Shown here piece after piece: positions 34,080 to 46,655 of a DNA stretch of 64,000 bases. The position numbers and the translations under genes are program-made. The notes under the pieces are model-generated. The model was not told where the DNA came from. It saw only the letters and a program-made list of their open reading frames with translations, and searched no databases. The DNA is from Capra hircus (lineage: Eukaryota; Chordata; Mammalia; Artiodactyla; Bovidae), in the NCBI RefSeq assembly GCF_001704415.2, contig NC_030808.1, forward strand, positions 137,407,089 through 137,471,088. Reading direction: 5' to 3'. The first letter of the stretch is position 1; the number at the start of each line of letters is the position of its first letter.

Positions 34080-35940
34080 CAGGTAGACCTCATTTTATTA
34101 GCCTTTACTTTATTACACTTTGCAGATTTTTTTTTTAACAAATTGAAAGTTTATGGCAACGCCATGACAAGCAAGTCTGTTGGCATCATTTTTTCCAACA
34201 GTGTTTGCTTACTTGATTTCTTTGTGCCATATTTTGATAATTCTTGCAATATTCATAACTTTTTTATTGTTATAGTACTTGTTATGGTGATCTGCCATCA
34301 GGGATATTTTTCATGTTACTATTGTAATTACTTGGGGGCATCACAATCTGTGCCCATATAGAATGATGAAATTAATAAATGTTCTGTGTGTTCTGAATGT
34401 ACTTTCTTCCTATCCCTGGTCCCCTCCTTCCCTGAGATGCAACAATACTGAAATTAGACCAATTAACAATTCTAAAATGACGTCTAAGTGTTTAGGTGAA
34501 AGGAAGAGTTCATGTCTTTAAATCAAAACCTAGAAATGATTAAGCTTAGTGAGCAATGTTGAAACCGCAGACAGGCTGAAAGCTAGGACTCTTGCTCTAA
34601 ACAGTTAGCCGAGCTGTGAATGAATGCAAAGGAAAAGTTCTTGAAGGAAATTAAAAGTACTGCCGCTGTGAACACACCAATGATAAGAAAGTGAGAGAAC
34701 CTTACTGTGGACATGGAGAAAGTCTGAGTGGTCTGGGTAGGAGATATAACCAGCCGTCACATTCCCTTAAACCAAAGCCTGATCTGGACTGATCACCAAC
34801 TCCCGGAGTTCATTCAAACTCACGTCCATCGAGTTGGTGATGCCATCCAGCCATCTCATCCTCCGTCGTCCCCTTCTCCTCCTGCCCCCAATCCCTCCCA
34901 GCATCAGAGTCTTTTCCAATAAGTCAACTCTTCACATGAGGTGGCCAAAGTACTGGAGTTTCAGCTTTAGCATCATTCCTTCCAAAGAACACCCGGGGCT
35001 GATCTCCTTCAGAATGGACTGGTTGGATCTCCTTGCAGTCCAAGGAACTCTCAAGAGTCTTCTCCAACACCACAGTTCAAAAGCATCAATTCTTCGGCGC
35101 TCAGCTTTCTTCACATTTCAACTCTCACATCCATACATGACCACAGGAAAAACCATAGCCTTGACTAGATGGACCTTTGTTGGCAAAGTAATGTCTCTGC
35201 TTTTTAATATGCTATCTAGGTTGGTCATAACTTTCCTTCCAAGGAGTAAGCGTCTTTTGATTTCATGGCTGCAGTCACCATCTGCAGTGATTTTGGAGCC
35301 CCCCCAAAAAGTCTGACACTGTTTCCACTGTTTCTCCATCTATTTCCCATGAAGTGATGGGACCAGAGGTCATGATCTTCATTTTCTGAATGTTGAGCTT
35401 TAAGCCAATTTTTTTCACTCTCCACTGTCACTTTCAGCAAGAGGCTTTTTAGTTCCTTTTCACTTTCTGACATAAGGGTGGTGTCATCTGCATATCTGAG
35501 GTTCTTGATATTTCTCTCGCCAATCTTGATTCTAGCTTGTGCTTCTTCCAGTCCAGCGTTTCTCATGATGTATTCTGCATATAAGTTAAATAAGCAGGGT
35601 GTCAATATACAACTTTGATGTACTCCTTTTCCTATTTGGAACCAGTGTGTTGTTTCATGTCAGTCAGCAGCCATCAAATCAAGTTCAGACTCTCCACCAG
35701 GAAAGATATTATCATTTGCTGAAGACTCAGATGATGGTTAGCCTTCTTTACTCTTAAGTTAAAATAGGCACATTGATTTTTATGCATAATGCTATTGCAC
35801 ACTTAATAAACTACAGTATAATATAAACATAACTTTTATGTGTGCAGGAACCCAAAAACTTCCTGTGATTCACTGTATTATGATATTCACTTTTTGGCAG
35901 TGTCTGGAACCAAACCTGCAGTATCTGTGAGGTCTTCCTG
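34080..35940 (+). mobile_element. Tigger1 DNA transposon remnant with TA target duplication
   Basis: Terminal inverted repeats: CAGGTAGACCTCATTTTA at 34080, matched by the complement of ...GAGGTCTTCCTG ending at 35940. TA dinucleotides lie at 34078-34079 and 35941-35942, as expected for Tc1/mariner-type elements. The left part (to about 34790) follows Tigger1 5' sequence ('ttaaatcaaaacctagaaatgattaagctt'). The right part (35661 on) follows its 3' end ('gctattgcacacttaataaactacagta'). Most of the transposase region is missing and a BovB stands between the halves. Ancient and inactive. Confidence 0.85.
34792..35660 (-). mobile_element. BovB LINE lacking its 3' end, inside Tigger1
   Basis: Starts at 'atcaccaactcccggagttc', i.e. 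without the (CAGTT)n tail and the first ~60 bp normal for a minus-strand copy. It runs to 'tcctatttggaaccagtgtg'. The missing 3' end plus the missing Tigger1 centre suggests one deletion after insertion. RT motif C is intact as Y-A-D-D in the frame 35605-35225. Confidence 0.85.
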
Positions 35941-35942
35941 TA

Positions 35943-37099
35943 TCTGTGCATTAAGCAGTATTCCCATGGTCAAAGTTACTTTACTGATGAATTCAATAAG
36001 TGTTTATTGAACATACTTCCCTGGAAGCCATCAAATGAGATGCTTTAAAACTCCATGAGGTCAGAGAATTTATCTGTTACTCTCTTCTCAGTCAGTAGTC
36101 TGAGAAACTCAGAGATCCAGATAATATCAAAGGTCATTTGAATTTCACTCCTTCCTAGGAGTCTCTGATCCCTGTGGGCTTGGTGTTTGTAATAAGGTGA
36201 TATATGGGTTTCTTTTCTGGCACAGATGAATGTGCAGGGAGTAAATTCAGCTCCTCAACTCAGTGGTATCATCCAAACACAGCATGTCTGTCTTTGTGGA
36301 CAGGTTGGGGACTGGTGATTGTTGAAGAAAGATGAGTGTCAGAATGTATGACATATGAATCAGGTTGAACTGAAAAATCATAATGATTCAGAGGCATCTC
36401 CTCTGGCTTGATAAGCATTAGAAATCTGAGTGAGTTTCATTGCAGTCATTGGAAAGTGCTGAGCTCTGCTTCCCCTCAGCTGGTCCTGGGACTAGCCTTC
36501 TCCTCTGGACACAGTCCAGAGCCTCCTTACTCACTGTTTATAACAGAAGCTGGGCTTCGATGCTGGATCAGCCAGCTTCTGCTTTTTACGTTAGTTTTTC
36601 TGTATCTTGATGACTGTGTCAAGAAACATGATTCTCACATGACAGCTTTCCCTGGTTTAGGCCTGAGAGACTCGATATTCTTCCACCTATTCTAATCAGG
36701 CCTAGAGAAAATGTGGACAGCAGGTAGTACCTCAAGGATGTTGCCTTAACAGGCGTGGTCAGGTACAGTTGTGGAAGGACACAGGCCCTCTTTCCTTGTA
36801 GTGGTCACACTTCAGGCATTCCCAGCTGGACACAGCTCCAAGTCTCGAGGTTGGCTTTGGGACACAGGCAGTAAGCAGTCACTGCCAGGGTTCTGTTGTC
36901 CTCTTGTACCTCTGTCTATAACAGATAGGCACCTCTTGTTGCTGAATGGCAGAGGAGAATAGTAGGGGCCACCAGCTTGAAAGGCTTTTTCCTTTCAGCG
37001 GCTTTAATTATAAAATTCCCTTAGGATTTCGTAGTCGAGTAGATTTAAAGCATGAGTTACAAAGCTTTTGTGTTAAATACAATCCCAATTTCATGTGCA
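35943..37099. other. Unassigned intronic sequence
   Basis: About 1.2 kb with no recognised gene or repeat. Short frames lack splice context. Confidence 0.4.
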
Positions 37100-37450
37100 A
37101 ACTATTTTTTTTGAAAAGCAGACTGTAAAACTTTTGAATTATCTCTACTTTAATTCACTGATATGGTATGTATAATTACTACATGTTTATTCTAGATTTT
37201 GAACATTGATATAAGAACTCATCTATAGAGTTTGTTTAATGCTTAAAATGTAATACTTATTGTATTTTTGTTATAAAAGTAGTATATGCATGTATATTAT
37301 CCACAATTTAGAAGTATCAAAATGTGAAACACTGAAAATTAAAATCATCTATAATCCTGTTATTCTGAAATAAATTAAGATTAGTGTTGTAGTGTATTTT
37401 CTTCTGTGATTTTATCCAATGCATGCATCTAGCATGTTTTTGAATGATTT
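37100..37450. repeat. Ancient AT-rich repeat trace
   Basis: 'aaaagtagtatatgcatgta', 'aaaatcatctataatcctgttattctg' and 'tagtgtattttcttctgtga' follow a common ancient mammalian repeat, but I cannot name the family. Confidence 0.4.
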
Positions 37451-38094
37451 TTACATATAAAATTTGTATCAAGAATGTAGGCAAAAAAAAATGTAATTGC
37501 TTTCTTACCTCTTGGCAAGATTATCTTTGAATGAAGGGTCTTTCAGACATAACCCAGCCACCTGTACTTCCTGCTACAAAGACAAAGGCAGAAAACTATG
37601 GTGGGGAGGTGGAATGTGGGAACAGGCAGAGAAAATGGAAACTCTGGTTACTGTCCGAAACAGAGGGTCAACTATCATGCAGAATGTATTTGGAGGACTG
37701 TTTTATATAGTAACCAAGATGATGTGATTGATTGACTCATTCATCCAGTCAGCAAACATTGATTGAGCCCTCATTTTGAACCATGCATTGTACTTGGCAA
37801 TAGGATAAAAATACAAATAGGACCCAGCCTAGACCTCTAAGAGCACCCAGCATGAGGTAGGGCAAGAAGAATAATTCAGCAGTGACAATGAGATGTCTTT
37901 GAGTTGAAAATGTGTAGAAAATACAAGCCGTTTGCAGTGGATAGGGAAAGGTACTTGAGGAGATGGGGCAGGAGAAGGGCTCTGTGTTAACATGATACTA
38001 GGTAGTTTGTTCTTAATCCTTAAAGCACCTGGAGCCCACAGAATGATTGTAAAGAGGAGAATTAAATGATCACTTTTGTGTTTTGGCTAGCACT
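37451..38094. other. Unassigned sequence with old repeat trace
   Basis: 37735-37830 ('cattcatccagtcagcaaac', 'gagccctcattttgaacc') resembles another ancient repeat. Otherwise nothing recognised. Confidence 0.35.
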
Positions 38095-38300
38095 GTTGGG
38101 ATCCCTGGGTGGCTCAGTGGTAAAGAATCAGCTTGGCAGTGCAGGAGATATGGGTTCAATCCGTGGGTCAGGAAGATCTCCTAGAAGAAGAAATGGCAAC
38201 CCACTCCAGTATTATTTTCAGGGAAATCCCATGGACATAGGAACCTGTGGGCTACAGTCCATGGTGTTGCAGAGAGTCAGACACAACTGAGCATGTGCAC
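38095..38300 (+). mobile_element. Bov-tA SINE
   Basis: Head 'tgggtggctcagtggtaaag', B-box-like 'gggttcaatccgtgggtc', tail ending 'gagtcagacacaactgagca'. Slightly diverged. Confidence 0.85.
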
Positions 38301-38394
38301 ATGATGCCTATTGGAAACAAACAAGATTTTGATATTACATAGATCTATGATCCTCTGAAAAGCAAACAAAACTACTAAAACCCAAGCAAATCAA

Positions 38395-38478
38395 CAAACA
38401 TTATTCTCCAAACCTCAGTTTGGTCTTCTGTAAAATGGGAATAGTGACTGCCTGTAAGGTTGTTGTGAGAGAGGAGAC
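38395..38478 (+). repeat. MIR SINE fragment
   Basis: 'aacctcagtttggtcttctgtaaaatgggaatagtgactgcctg' is the typical MIR core-proximal part. Confidence 0.65.
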
Positions 38479-38479
38479 A

Positions 38480-41040
38480 ATATGGTGGAGCAAAAAGATA
38501 TAAGCTCACTTTTTCTTATGGAAGTACCAAAATCAGAGCTAACTGCGAAACAACCAATGACCAAAAAAAAAAAAAAACAAAAAAAACAAAAACCCTGGAA
38601 CCTCCCAAAAGAGGTAGCCTACATTCAAACACAAAGAAGCTGCAACCAGACAGTAAAGGGATGCACTCATGATCAAAATGAATTCCATACACTCCAAGTG
38701 GGAGACCCACAAACTGGAAAATAATTATGCCACAGATGTCATCTCACTGGTGTGAAAGTCTTGAGGCCCATCATAGGCTCCCCAGCCTGGGGGCCTGGGG
38801 TTGGGAGAAGGAGACCCCAGAGAATCAGGCTTTGAAGGCCAGTGAGGTTTAATTTTGAGAATTCCACAGGGGTGGGAGAAGCAGAAACTCTGCTCTTGTA
38901 GGGTACACACAGGAACTCATGTATACCAGGACACAGGGTAAAAAGTGGTGACCTTGTAAGACTTCAGTTCAGTTCAGTCACTCAGTCATGTCTGACTGTT
39001 TGCAACTCCATGGATTTCGGCACGCCAGGCTTTTCTGTCCATCACCAGATCCGGGAGCTTGCTCAAACTCATGTCCATCATGTTGGTGATGCCATCCAAC
39101 CATCTCATCCTCTGTCGTTACCTTCTCCTCCTGCCTTCAATCTTTCCCAGCATCAGGGTCTTATCCAAGGAGTCGGTTCTTCGCTCGAGGTGGCCAAAGT
39201 ATTGGAGTTTCAGTGTCAGCGTCAGTCCTTCCAATGAATATTCAGGACTGAGTTCCTTTAGGATTGACTGGTTTGATCTCCTTACCCTCCAAGGGACTTT
39301 CAAGAATCTTCTTCAACACCAAAGTTGAAAAGCATCAATTCTTTAGTACTAGCTTTCTTTATAGGCCAACTCTCACATCCATACATGACTACTGGAAAAA
39401 CCATAGCTTTGACTAGCCAGGCCTTTGTCAGCAAAGTAATGCCTCTGCTTTTTAATACGCTGTCTAGCTTTGTCATAGATTTCTTCCAAGGAGCAAGCAT
39501 TTTTTAATTTCATGGCTGCAGCCACCATCTGCAGTGGTTTTGGAGACCCCCAAAATAAAGTCAGCCGCTGTTTCCCTGTCGATTTGCCATGAAGTATGGG
39601 GCCGGATGCCATGATCTTAGTTTTCTGAATGTCGAGTTTTAAGCCAACTTTTTCACCCTTCTCTTTCACTTTCATCAAGAGACTCTTTAGTTCTTCTTCA
39701 CTTTCTGCCATAAGGGTGATGTCATCTGCATATCTGAGGTTGCTGCTATTTCTCCTGACAGTCTTGGTTCCAGCTTGTGCTTGATCCGGGCCAGCATTTC
39801 TCATGATGTACTCTGCATGTAAGTTAAATAAGCAGGGTGACAATATACAGCCTTGACATACTCCTTTCCCAATTTGGAACCAGTCTGTTGTTCCAAGTCC
39901 AGTTCTAACTGTTGCCTTTTGACGTACATACAGATTTCTCAGGAGGCAGGTAAGTGGTCTGGTATTCCTATCTCTTTAAGAAATTTCCAGTTTGTTGTGA
40001 TCACACAGTCAAAGTCTTTGGTGTAGGCAATAAAGCAGAAGTAGATGTTTTTATGGAGCTCTCTTGCTCTTTAAATGATCCAATGGATGTTGGCAATTTA
40101 ATCTCTGATTCCTCTGCCTTTTTAACATATTGCTTGAACATTTGGAATTTCATGATTCACATACTGTTGAATCCTAGCCTGGAGAATTTTGAGCATTGTA
40201 AGACTTACTTGCTGGTATTGGAAGGTCTCTGTGGAGGCAGGGGACACCTGTGGCTCACTGTGGGGACAAGGACAGTGGTGGTGGCCTCAGCATGAGCCCT
40301 CCCTCCTGGAGGCCACTATTTTCTCACCAAGACCTGCCCACCCCCCCAACCCTCTGCCCAACAACCTAAAGGCTCCAGTGCTTGGACACTTCAGACAGAA
40401 AGACAACAGAGTAGGAACACAGCCTCACCTGTCAGAAGACAGGCTCCTTAAAGTCTTCCTCAGCACAAAACTGGTTGACAAACACACTCTGACATGGTTC
40501 TGCCCATTGGGTGGACAAAACACACCTCTACTCCCATAGGCAAGCACCAATCCTTCCCACTGGGAAGCCTGTAAAGCTTAGACAGCCTCTTTCACCAGAG
40601 GGCAGAGACCAGAAGCAAGAACTGTAACTTAGCAACCTGTGGAAGAGAAACAGCAAGTCGCAGAAAGTTAGACAAAATGATAGAGCAGAGGAATGTATCC
40701 CAGATGAAGGAACAAGATAAAGGCAAAGAAAAACAACTAAAAGAAATGGATACTCAGGAGATATACATTCTACCTGAAAAGAATTCAGAGTAATGATAGT
40801 AATGATGACCCAGGATCTTGGAAAAAGGACAGAGGCACAGATCAAGAAGTACAAGAAATGATTAACAGAGACCTAGAAGAACTAAAGAACAAAGAAATAG
40901 CATAAATTATGCAATAACTGAAATGAAAAATACTCTAGAAGGGATCAACAGCAGGAAAACTGAGGCTGAAGAATGGAGAAGTCACCTGGAAAAGAGAATG
41001 ATGGAAATTGCTGCCACAGGGCAGAATAAAGAAAACAAAT
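38480..41040 (+). mobile_element. Old L1 5'UTR and start of ORF1, split by a BovB
   Basis: 38480-38735 resembles an L1 5' end ('gtaccaaaatcagagctaac', 'gaaacaaccaatgacc', A-run, 'ccctggaacctcccaaaaga'). 38736-38964 and 40196-40600 continue as a GC-richer UTR. 40600-41040 resembles ORF1 with A-rich, E/K-rich broken coding ('gagatatacattctacctgaaaagaattcagag'). The BovB 38965-40195 interrupts it. Confidence 0.65.
38954..40206 (-). mobile_element. BovB LINE with 11-bp target duplication
   Basis: TTGTAAGACTT lies at 38954-38964 and 40196-40206. The body 38965-40195 starts with 'cagttcagttcagtcactca' and reaches RT ('gtagatgtttttatggagctctc'). A frame 39843-39373 has R-Y-A-D-D at motif C but is then frameshifted. 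5'-truncated. Confidence 0.92.
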
Positions 41041-41473
41041 TGAAAATACACTAAATGTAAATTTTTCACATTGTTACACAAAAACAGCCCCACTTTGTAC
41101 TCTGGAAATTCATTGAGAGAAAGAGGCAGAGAATTAATGTGTGCATGTGTCCACATGTGAATACTGACGTGCAGATACTATACCTTCCACATCTGCTATT
41201 GGCTTTCGAAGCATCATGATTTGTACTTACAACAGATATCTGAAACAGATAATGATGCTAACCTCCAGAACAGCTTGCCTTTCCAGCAGTCCTCTCTCCA
41301 CTCCCAAATCACACCCACTTTACATAGTACTTCTACCTCAGTTCTCATCTCTCATTTGTTTTCATCCATTGCTACTCTAGCAAGGCCATAAGCTTATGTT
41401 TTGCCATTTTGAAACTTTCTATAGAAATGTCATTACATATTAATCATAAAGGTAATGCCACATTAAAAAAAAA
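41041..41473. other. Unassigned intronic sequence
   Basis: No recognised feature. Confidence 0.4.
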
Positions 41474-42485
41474 AAGTTCTAATTTCTTAAGGAAACTCCA
41501 TAGTGTTTTTCATAGTGGCTGCATCAGTTTACATTCCTACCAACAGTATAGGAGGATTCCCTTCTCTCCACACCCTCTCAAGCATTTATTGTTTGTGGAT
41601 TTTTTTGATGATGGCCATTCTGACCAATGTGAGGTGATACCTCATTGTAGTTTTGATTTGCATTTCTCTAGTAACTAGTTATGTTGAGTATCTTTTCATA
41701 TTTCTCTTGACCACATATATGTCTTTTTTGGAGAAATTTCTATTCAGGTCTTCTGTTCATTTTTTAAATTGGATTGTTTGTTTTGATGATATTAAGCCAT
41801 GTGTGCTGTTTATAAATTTTGGAAACTAATCCATATGATCCTGAAATCCCACTCCTGAGCATATACTTAGAGAAAAACATTGTCCAAAAGGATACACGTA
41901 CCCCTATGTTCATAGCAGAACTATTTACAATAGCCAAAACATGGAAGCAACCTAAATGACTATTAACAGAAGAATGGATAAAGAAGATGTGATACATAAA
42001 TACAGTGTAATATTACACAACCATTAAAAAGAAATAATGCCATTTACAGAAATACAGATGGACCTAGAGATTGTCATATGAATAAAGTCAGACAGAAAGA
42101 GAAATATCATATGATATCATTTAGGTGGAATCTTAAAAAAATGAAACAAACGAACCTATTACAAAATAGAAACAGACTCACAGACTTAGAGAATGAACTT
42201 GTGGTTAACGGAGGAAGGTTGGGAGAAGGGGATGACTAGGGAGTTTGGGATCAACAGGTACATACTTCTGTGTTTAAAATAGATAACCAACAGGGACCTA
42301 CTGTATAGCACAGGTAACTCTGCTCAGTATTCTGAAAGAGCCTAAATGGGAAAAGAACTAAAAAAAAAAAAAAAAAAAGATACATGTATATGTATAAGTG
42401 AATGACTTTGCTGTATACTTGAAAGTAACACAACATTGTTCATCAACTCCAATATAACATAAAAAGTTTAAAAAAGAAGTTCTAA
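41474..42485 (+). mobile_element. 5'-inverted (twin-primed) L1
   Basis: 41479 to about 41830 is L1 ORF2 3' region in minus orientation. About 41831 to 42476 is the next part in plus orientation to an A-rich 3' end, with an internal A-run at 42361-42379. In L1 order the blocks meet at 'gaact' / 'ccatatgatcctgaaatccc', as expected for one reverse-transcribed copy. AAGTTCTAA flanks it at 41474-41482 and 42477-42485. Confidence 0.85.
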
Positions 42486-42904
42486 GGAGAAGCACACTCC
42501 AGTATCTTCCATAAGCTGCTACATCCCCAAATGGTGTGGATGGCAGCCATTGTTAATTAACCACCCTCTTTCTCCTGCGGTCTGTCTCTGTGCGGCATTG
42601 GAAGCATTCACCACTGATCAGCTGGCCCTGGAAAATGAGAAAAAACCTATGGACCAAACCAGGACCCATCAAATCCTTATAGTACCTCTGTGTCCAGTCT
42701 CACTAAAGAGTGGGAAGTCAATTTCTTTATAAAAGAATCCTGTTGCCATGACTTACTTTGAGGTGAGGTCCTTGACATCACATTCACGTTGGAAGGTTCT
42801 TTTGAGCAGCAGCATTCAGGTTTAGTCTTCAGTAGAAACAAAGGGAAAAAAAGAAAGCTATGAACAGTAGTTTAATACAATATCTCAAGGACATGTCAGT
42901 TATG
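42486..42904. other. Unassigned intronic sequence
   Basis: No recognised feature. Confidence 0.4.
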
Positions 42905-43355
42905 GTAGTCACCAGCCACAGGTAGCTATTTAATTTTAAAATGATGACCCTGTATGCAAGACAGGGAAAGAGACACAGATGTGTATAATGGACTTTTGGA
43001 CTCAGAGGGAGGGAGAGGGTGGGATGATTTGGGAGAATGACATTCTAACATGTATACTATCATGTAAGAATTGAATCGCCAGCCTATGTCTGATGCAGGA
43101 TACAGCATGCTTGGAGCTGGTGCATGGGGATGACCCAGAGGGATGTTGTGGGGAGGGAGGTGGGAGGGGGGTTCATGTTTGGGAACGCATGTAAGAATTA
43201 AAGATTTTAAAATTTAAAAAATTTAAAAAAAAAGAAATAAAATGAAATATTCATTTCCTCAGTTGCACTAACCCCAGTTCAAGTACTCATGGCTGCTGTA
43301 TTGGACAGTGTAGATAAAGAAAATATCCATCATCACATATTTCTATGGGGCAGTG
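42905..43355. mobile_element. Old hAT-type palindromic element, split by an L1
   Basis: Left part 'tatggtagtcaccagccaca...gctatttaattttaaaatg' and right part 'aaatattcatttcctcagttgcactaacc...ctgtattggacagtgtag' fit one of the non-autonomous hAT elements with a GCCACATGTGGC motif. I cannot fix the family name. The L1 at 42940-43235 interrupts it. Confidence 0.45.
42940..43235 (+). mobile_element. Young ruminant L1 3' end, 5'-truncated
   Basis: Last ~290 bp of an L1-BT-like 3'UTR ('gaattgaatcgccagcctat', 'gcatggggatgacccagagg', 'gtttgggaacgcatgtaaga') with an A-rich tail. It is nearly the complement of the 3' end of the L1 at 305-1633, so it is the same subfamily. AAAATGA-like flanks. Confidence 0.88.
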
Positions 43356-44770
43356 CAGTACCAGAGGTTGTGTTTTGTACCCTACAAGGTAGTTCTTTTT
43401 ATACTTTGTAAACTACTAACCCCCTTCTTCTTTTCCAAAACACATGATACTGCCCTGTGCTAACTAAGCAAAAGCCTATTAATGCTAGGATGTCATTCAA
43501 AGCAGAAGCAAGTCTTAAACGAGGTGTAGGAGCAGAATAAGACCCATCAGTAGATCAATTATGATGCATTTTCAAGGAAATTTGATTCTGGCTTCATATA
43601 CTATCTATAGTGTCTCCTGGTGAACATAAAAATAATGTTGCTCCTTTTTGCTTTTAAACTTAGCGACATATATGAGACTAGAAACACACAATCCATTTTG
43701 TGAGTCTCCAGCTTCCTGTTAACATGACATTAGTAGAAGAATCCACCCTGTGATTATATTAGAAAGGAAAATAACTGAACAGAAGAAGACTGGGATTTGA
43801 TTTTTCTATTGGCTAAATTTAGTTGCCTGAGAAACAGGAGGAAATTATTTCAGTACCAAAATAATAAAAAAATCATCTAAATTTGCTTTTTCTCTTTTTT
43901 TCAGGAGCTATAATTGCCTTTGGTGTGGTAGGAAAAGGAAGGGCTGTTAAAAGGAAGAGACAGTCATTCATACAATTTCCTTTAGCATTTTGTTCATGTT
44001 TCCCTTTTAAAACTTTCTGTCAGCCTTTATAATCATCCAGTTAAATTTGTCTATCCAGTTCTCCTAAAACTGGGTGACATTTGAGTGCTATAAAATTAAT
44101 ATGAATGTGATGCAATGGACATAATTGCTTTCTAGAAAAATCTCATCTTTATGACTCATTGTCAGAGACACAACTGTGAGCCCGGAAGTTCCTAGAACAT
44201 TGATATATCTGATTCCTCATGTACATTTAACAAAGAAAGCTCTTTTTCAGGAAATAGGATTCTGCTGGATTTTTTTCTTTTGGTTTTTTGGTTGTCTCAA
44301 ATTAAAAACTCAGGAAATTTCTAAAATAATAATTTACTGCACTTGTGTGATTTGGCATAGTATATTTCAAGAAAAACATTCAAAGCCACATGTTGTCAAT
44401 TTCGAATCTTATTAGTTAGCACCATGGCCTTTTGAGGTTCATGCGGTTTTATTTCCAGGTTTGCTGGTGTTATAGCCCCACCATCTGTAACCCATTGATG
44501 AAATCATGAGGTCACTGAGTTCCCAGACCCCTCAACCTCTTGATGATGCTACTGTTAAAGAGTTCCAAAATTACTTGGGCTGCCTTGAGAGTAAGGGGAG
44601 AAAAATGAATTTTTCAAAGCTGTTGTAGCAAAAGGTCATTAATGTACACAGTACACCTTAGAGATTTATTAAAATTGGAACAAGTTTGAAGTTTGCCTTT
44701 GCATAATCTAGAAGGAAAATAATTGTTAAGCTAATTTAAGAGTATAAATCATTTTATAAGAAATGATCAG
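43356..44770. other. Unassigned intronic sequence
   Basis: About 1.4 kb with no recognised repeat or gene, moderately AT-rich. Could hold conserved intronic elements, which cannot be judged without alignment. Confidence 0.4.
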
Positions 44771-44774
44771 AAAC

Positions 44775-44960
44775 GCAGATTGTGGAGTCCATTAGATCCA
44801 GGCTTAATTCCTGACTCTGTCACTTAGCAGCTATGACTTCACCACCGTGAGCCTTATTTTTACATCTACAAAGTGAGGCTGACAATACTTACCTCAAGAG
44901 ATTTTTTTCAAGAACTATGTGAAACACTGTGCAGTTTGTTATTAGTGTTAGTATTAGTGG
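44775..44960 (+). repeat. MIR SINE
   Basis: 'tgactctgtcacttagcagctatgacttc', 'gtgagccttatttttacatctacaaagtgaggctgacaatacttacc' follow the MIR head and core. Confidence 0.7.
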
Positions 44961-45360
44961 TTAGGAAAACAAGCTATTTTTAAAAAAGATTTATAGAACA
45001 TTGTAGGCTTCATGAAAACCAAAAGTATGAATGTTTCCAGTTTTTCTCTCTTTTCAGCTCTCGTGGGATAGTGAAAGCAGGAACCAAGGGGGCCTGAGCA
45101 TGATTAAAGTTGTGAGAGGAAAGGAACCTAGAGGGCAGATTAATTTGTAAAGTAAAGAGCTCTCTATGAAGGAAAAATAATAAGGAATCTAAAAGTTTTG
45201 AGGACTGAGAGAGAATGGTTCTAGAAGTTGAGGGGATAGCCAGAAAGAGGGAGGAGCGTAGCAGTGTGACACTTAGGAAAACCAGATAAGTTAGGAACGT
45301 TTGAGGCAGCGTTGTGCAGTGTGATTCCCCAGTTACCACTTTTATTTAGAGTCTTCTTTA
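44961..45360. other. Unassigned intronic sequence
   Basis: No recognised feature. Confidence 0.4.
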
Positions 45361-45567
45361 AAAAAAATTTTTTTTTAAATTGAAGTATAGTTGATTTATA
45401 ATGTCTTAATTTCTACTATATAGTAGAGTGATTCAGTTATACATATATACATTCTTTTTCATAATTTCTCCATTATGGTTTATCACAGAATATTGACTAG
45501 AGTTCCTTGTGCTATGCAGTAGAACCTTGTTGTTTATCCATTCTATATGTAATACTTTGCATCTGCT

Positions 45568-46137
45568 AATCCCAAACTCACATCCATACATGACCACAGG
45601 AAAGACCATAGCCTTGACTAGACAGACCTTAGTTGGCAAAATAATGTCTCTGCTTTTGAATATGCTGTCTAGGTTGGTCATAACTTTTCTTCCAAGGAGT
45701 AAGCGTCTTTTAATTTCATGGCTACAATCACCATCTGCAGAAGGCTGAGTGCCGCAGAATTGCTTTTGAACTGTGGTGTTGGAGAAGATTCTTGAGTGTC
45801 CCTTGGACTGCAAGGAGATCCAACCAGTCCATTCTGAAGGAGATCAGCCCTGGGATTTCTTTGGAAGGAATGATGCTCCAGTAATTTGGCCACCTCATGT
45901 GAAGAGTTGATTCATTGGAAAAGACTTTGATGCCCGGAGGGATTGGGGGCAGGAGGAGAAGGGGATGACAGAGGATGAAATGGCTGGATGGCATCACTGA
46001 CTCAATGGACGTGAGTCTGAGTGAACTCCAGGAGTTGGTGATGGACAGGGAGGCCTGGCGTGCTGCAATTCATGGTGTTGCAGAGAGTAGGACACCACTG
46101 AGCGACTGAACTGAAGTGAACTGAACTGAATCCCAAA
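45568..46137 (+). mobile_element. 5'-inverted (twin-primed) BovB
   Basis: AATCCCAAA flanks at 45568-45576 and 46129-46137. 45577-45740 is minus-strand BovB ('catccatacatgaccacagg' to 'caccatctgcag'). 45741-46128 is plus-strand BovB ('aaggctgagtgccgcagaat') to a (TGAAC)n tail. In BovB order the blocks adjoin, with about 15 bp missing ('gttggactgtgaag' region). Confidence 0.92.
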
Positions 46138-46378
46138 GTCCCAACCCATCCCTCCCCCAGAGCCCCCTTGGCAACTACAAGTCTGTTCTCTATCTCCGAG
46201 TCTGTTTCTGTTTTGTATATAAGTTAATTTGTGTTGTATTTTAGAGTTTACATACAATTGATACATGTAGTTTTCTTTCTCTGTCTGACTTAATTTTGGA
46301 TGATAATCTCTAGGTCCATCCATGTTGCTGAAAATGGCATTTACTCATTCTTTTTTATAGTTGAGTAGTATTCCATTA

Positions 46379-46379
<1 letters not shown>

Positions 46380-46409
<30 letters not shown>

Positions 46410-46427
46410 CTGTGTGTGTGTGTGTAT
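46380..46427. repeat. (TG)n microsatellite
   Basis: About 46 bp of TG dinucleotides with one TC, inside the L1. Confidence 0.95.
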
Positions 46428-46655
46428 CACATCTTCATCCATTCATCTGCTGCTGGATTTCCACATCTTGGCTATTGTTAATGGTGCTGCTATGAACATG
46501 AGGATGTATGTATTTTTTGAATTATTGTTTTGTCCAGAAACATGCCAGGAGTGGGATTGCTGGATTGTATGGCAGATCTATTTTTAGTTTTATGGAGAAC
46601 CTTCGTACTGTTCTGCATAGTGGCTATACCAATTTACATTCCCACCAACAATGTA

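Larger units (their letters stand above)
45361..46655 (-). mobile_element. L1 3' region, minus strand, split by an inverted BovB
   Basis: 45361-45576 is the L1 3'UTR end ('gaagtatagttgatttataa', 'aaccttgttgtttatccatt'). 46129-46655 continues it ('tcccaaagtcccaacccatcc', 'ggatgataatctctaggtcc', 'acattcccaccaacaatgta'). The BovB between is a clean insertion with a target duplication. Confidence 0.85.
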
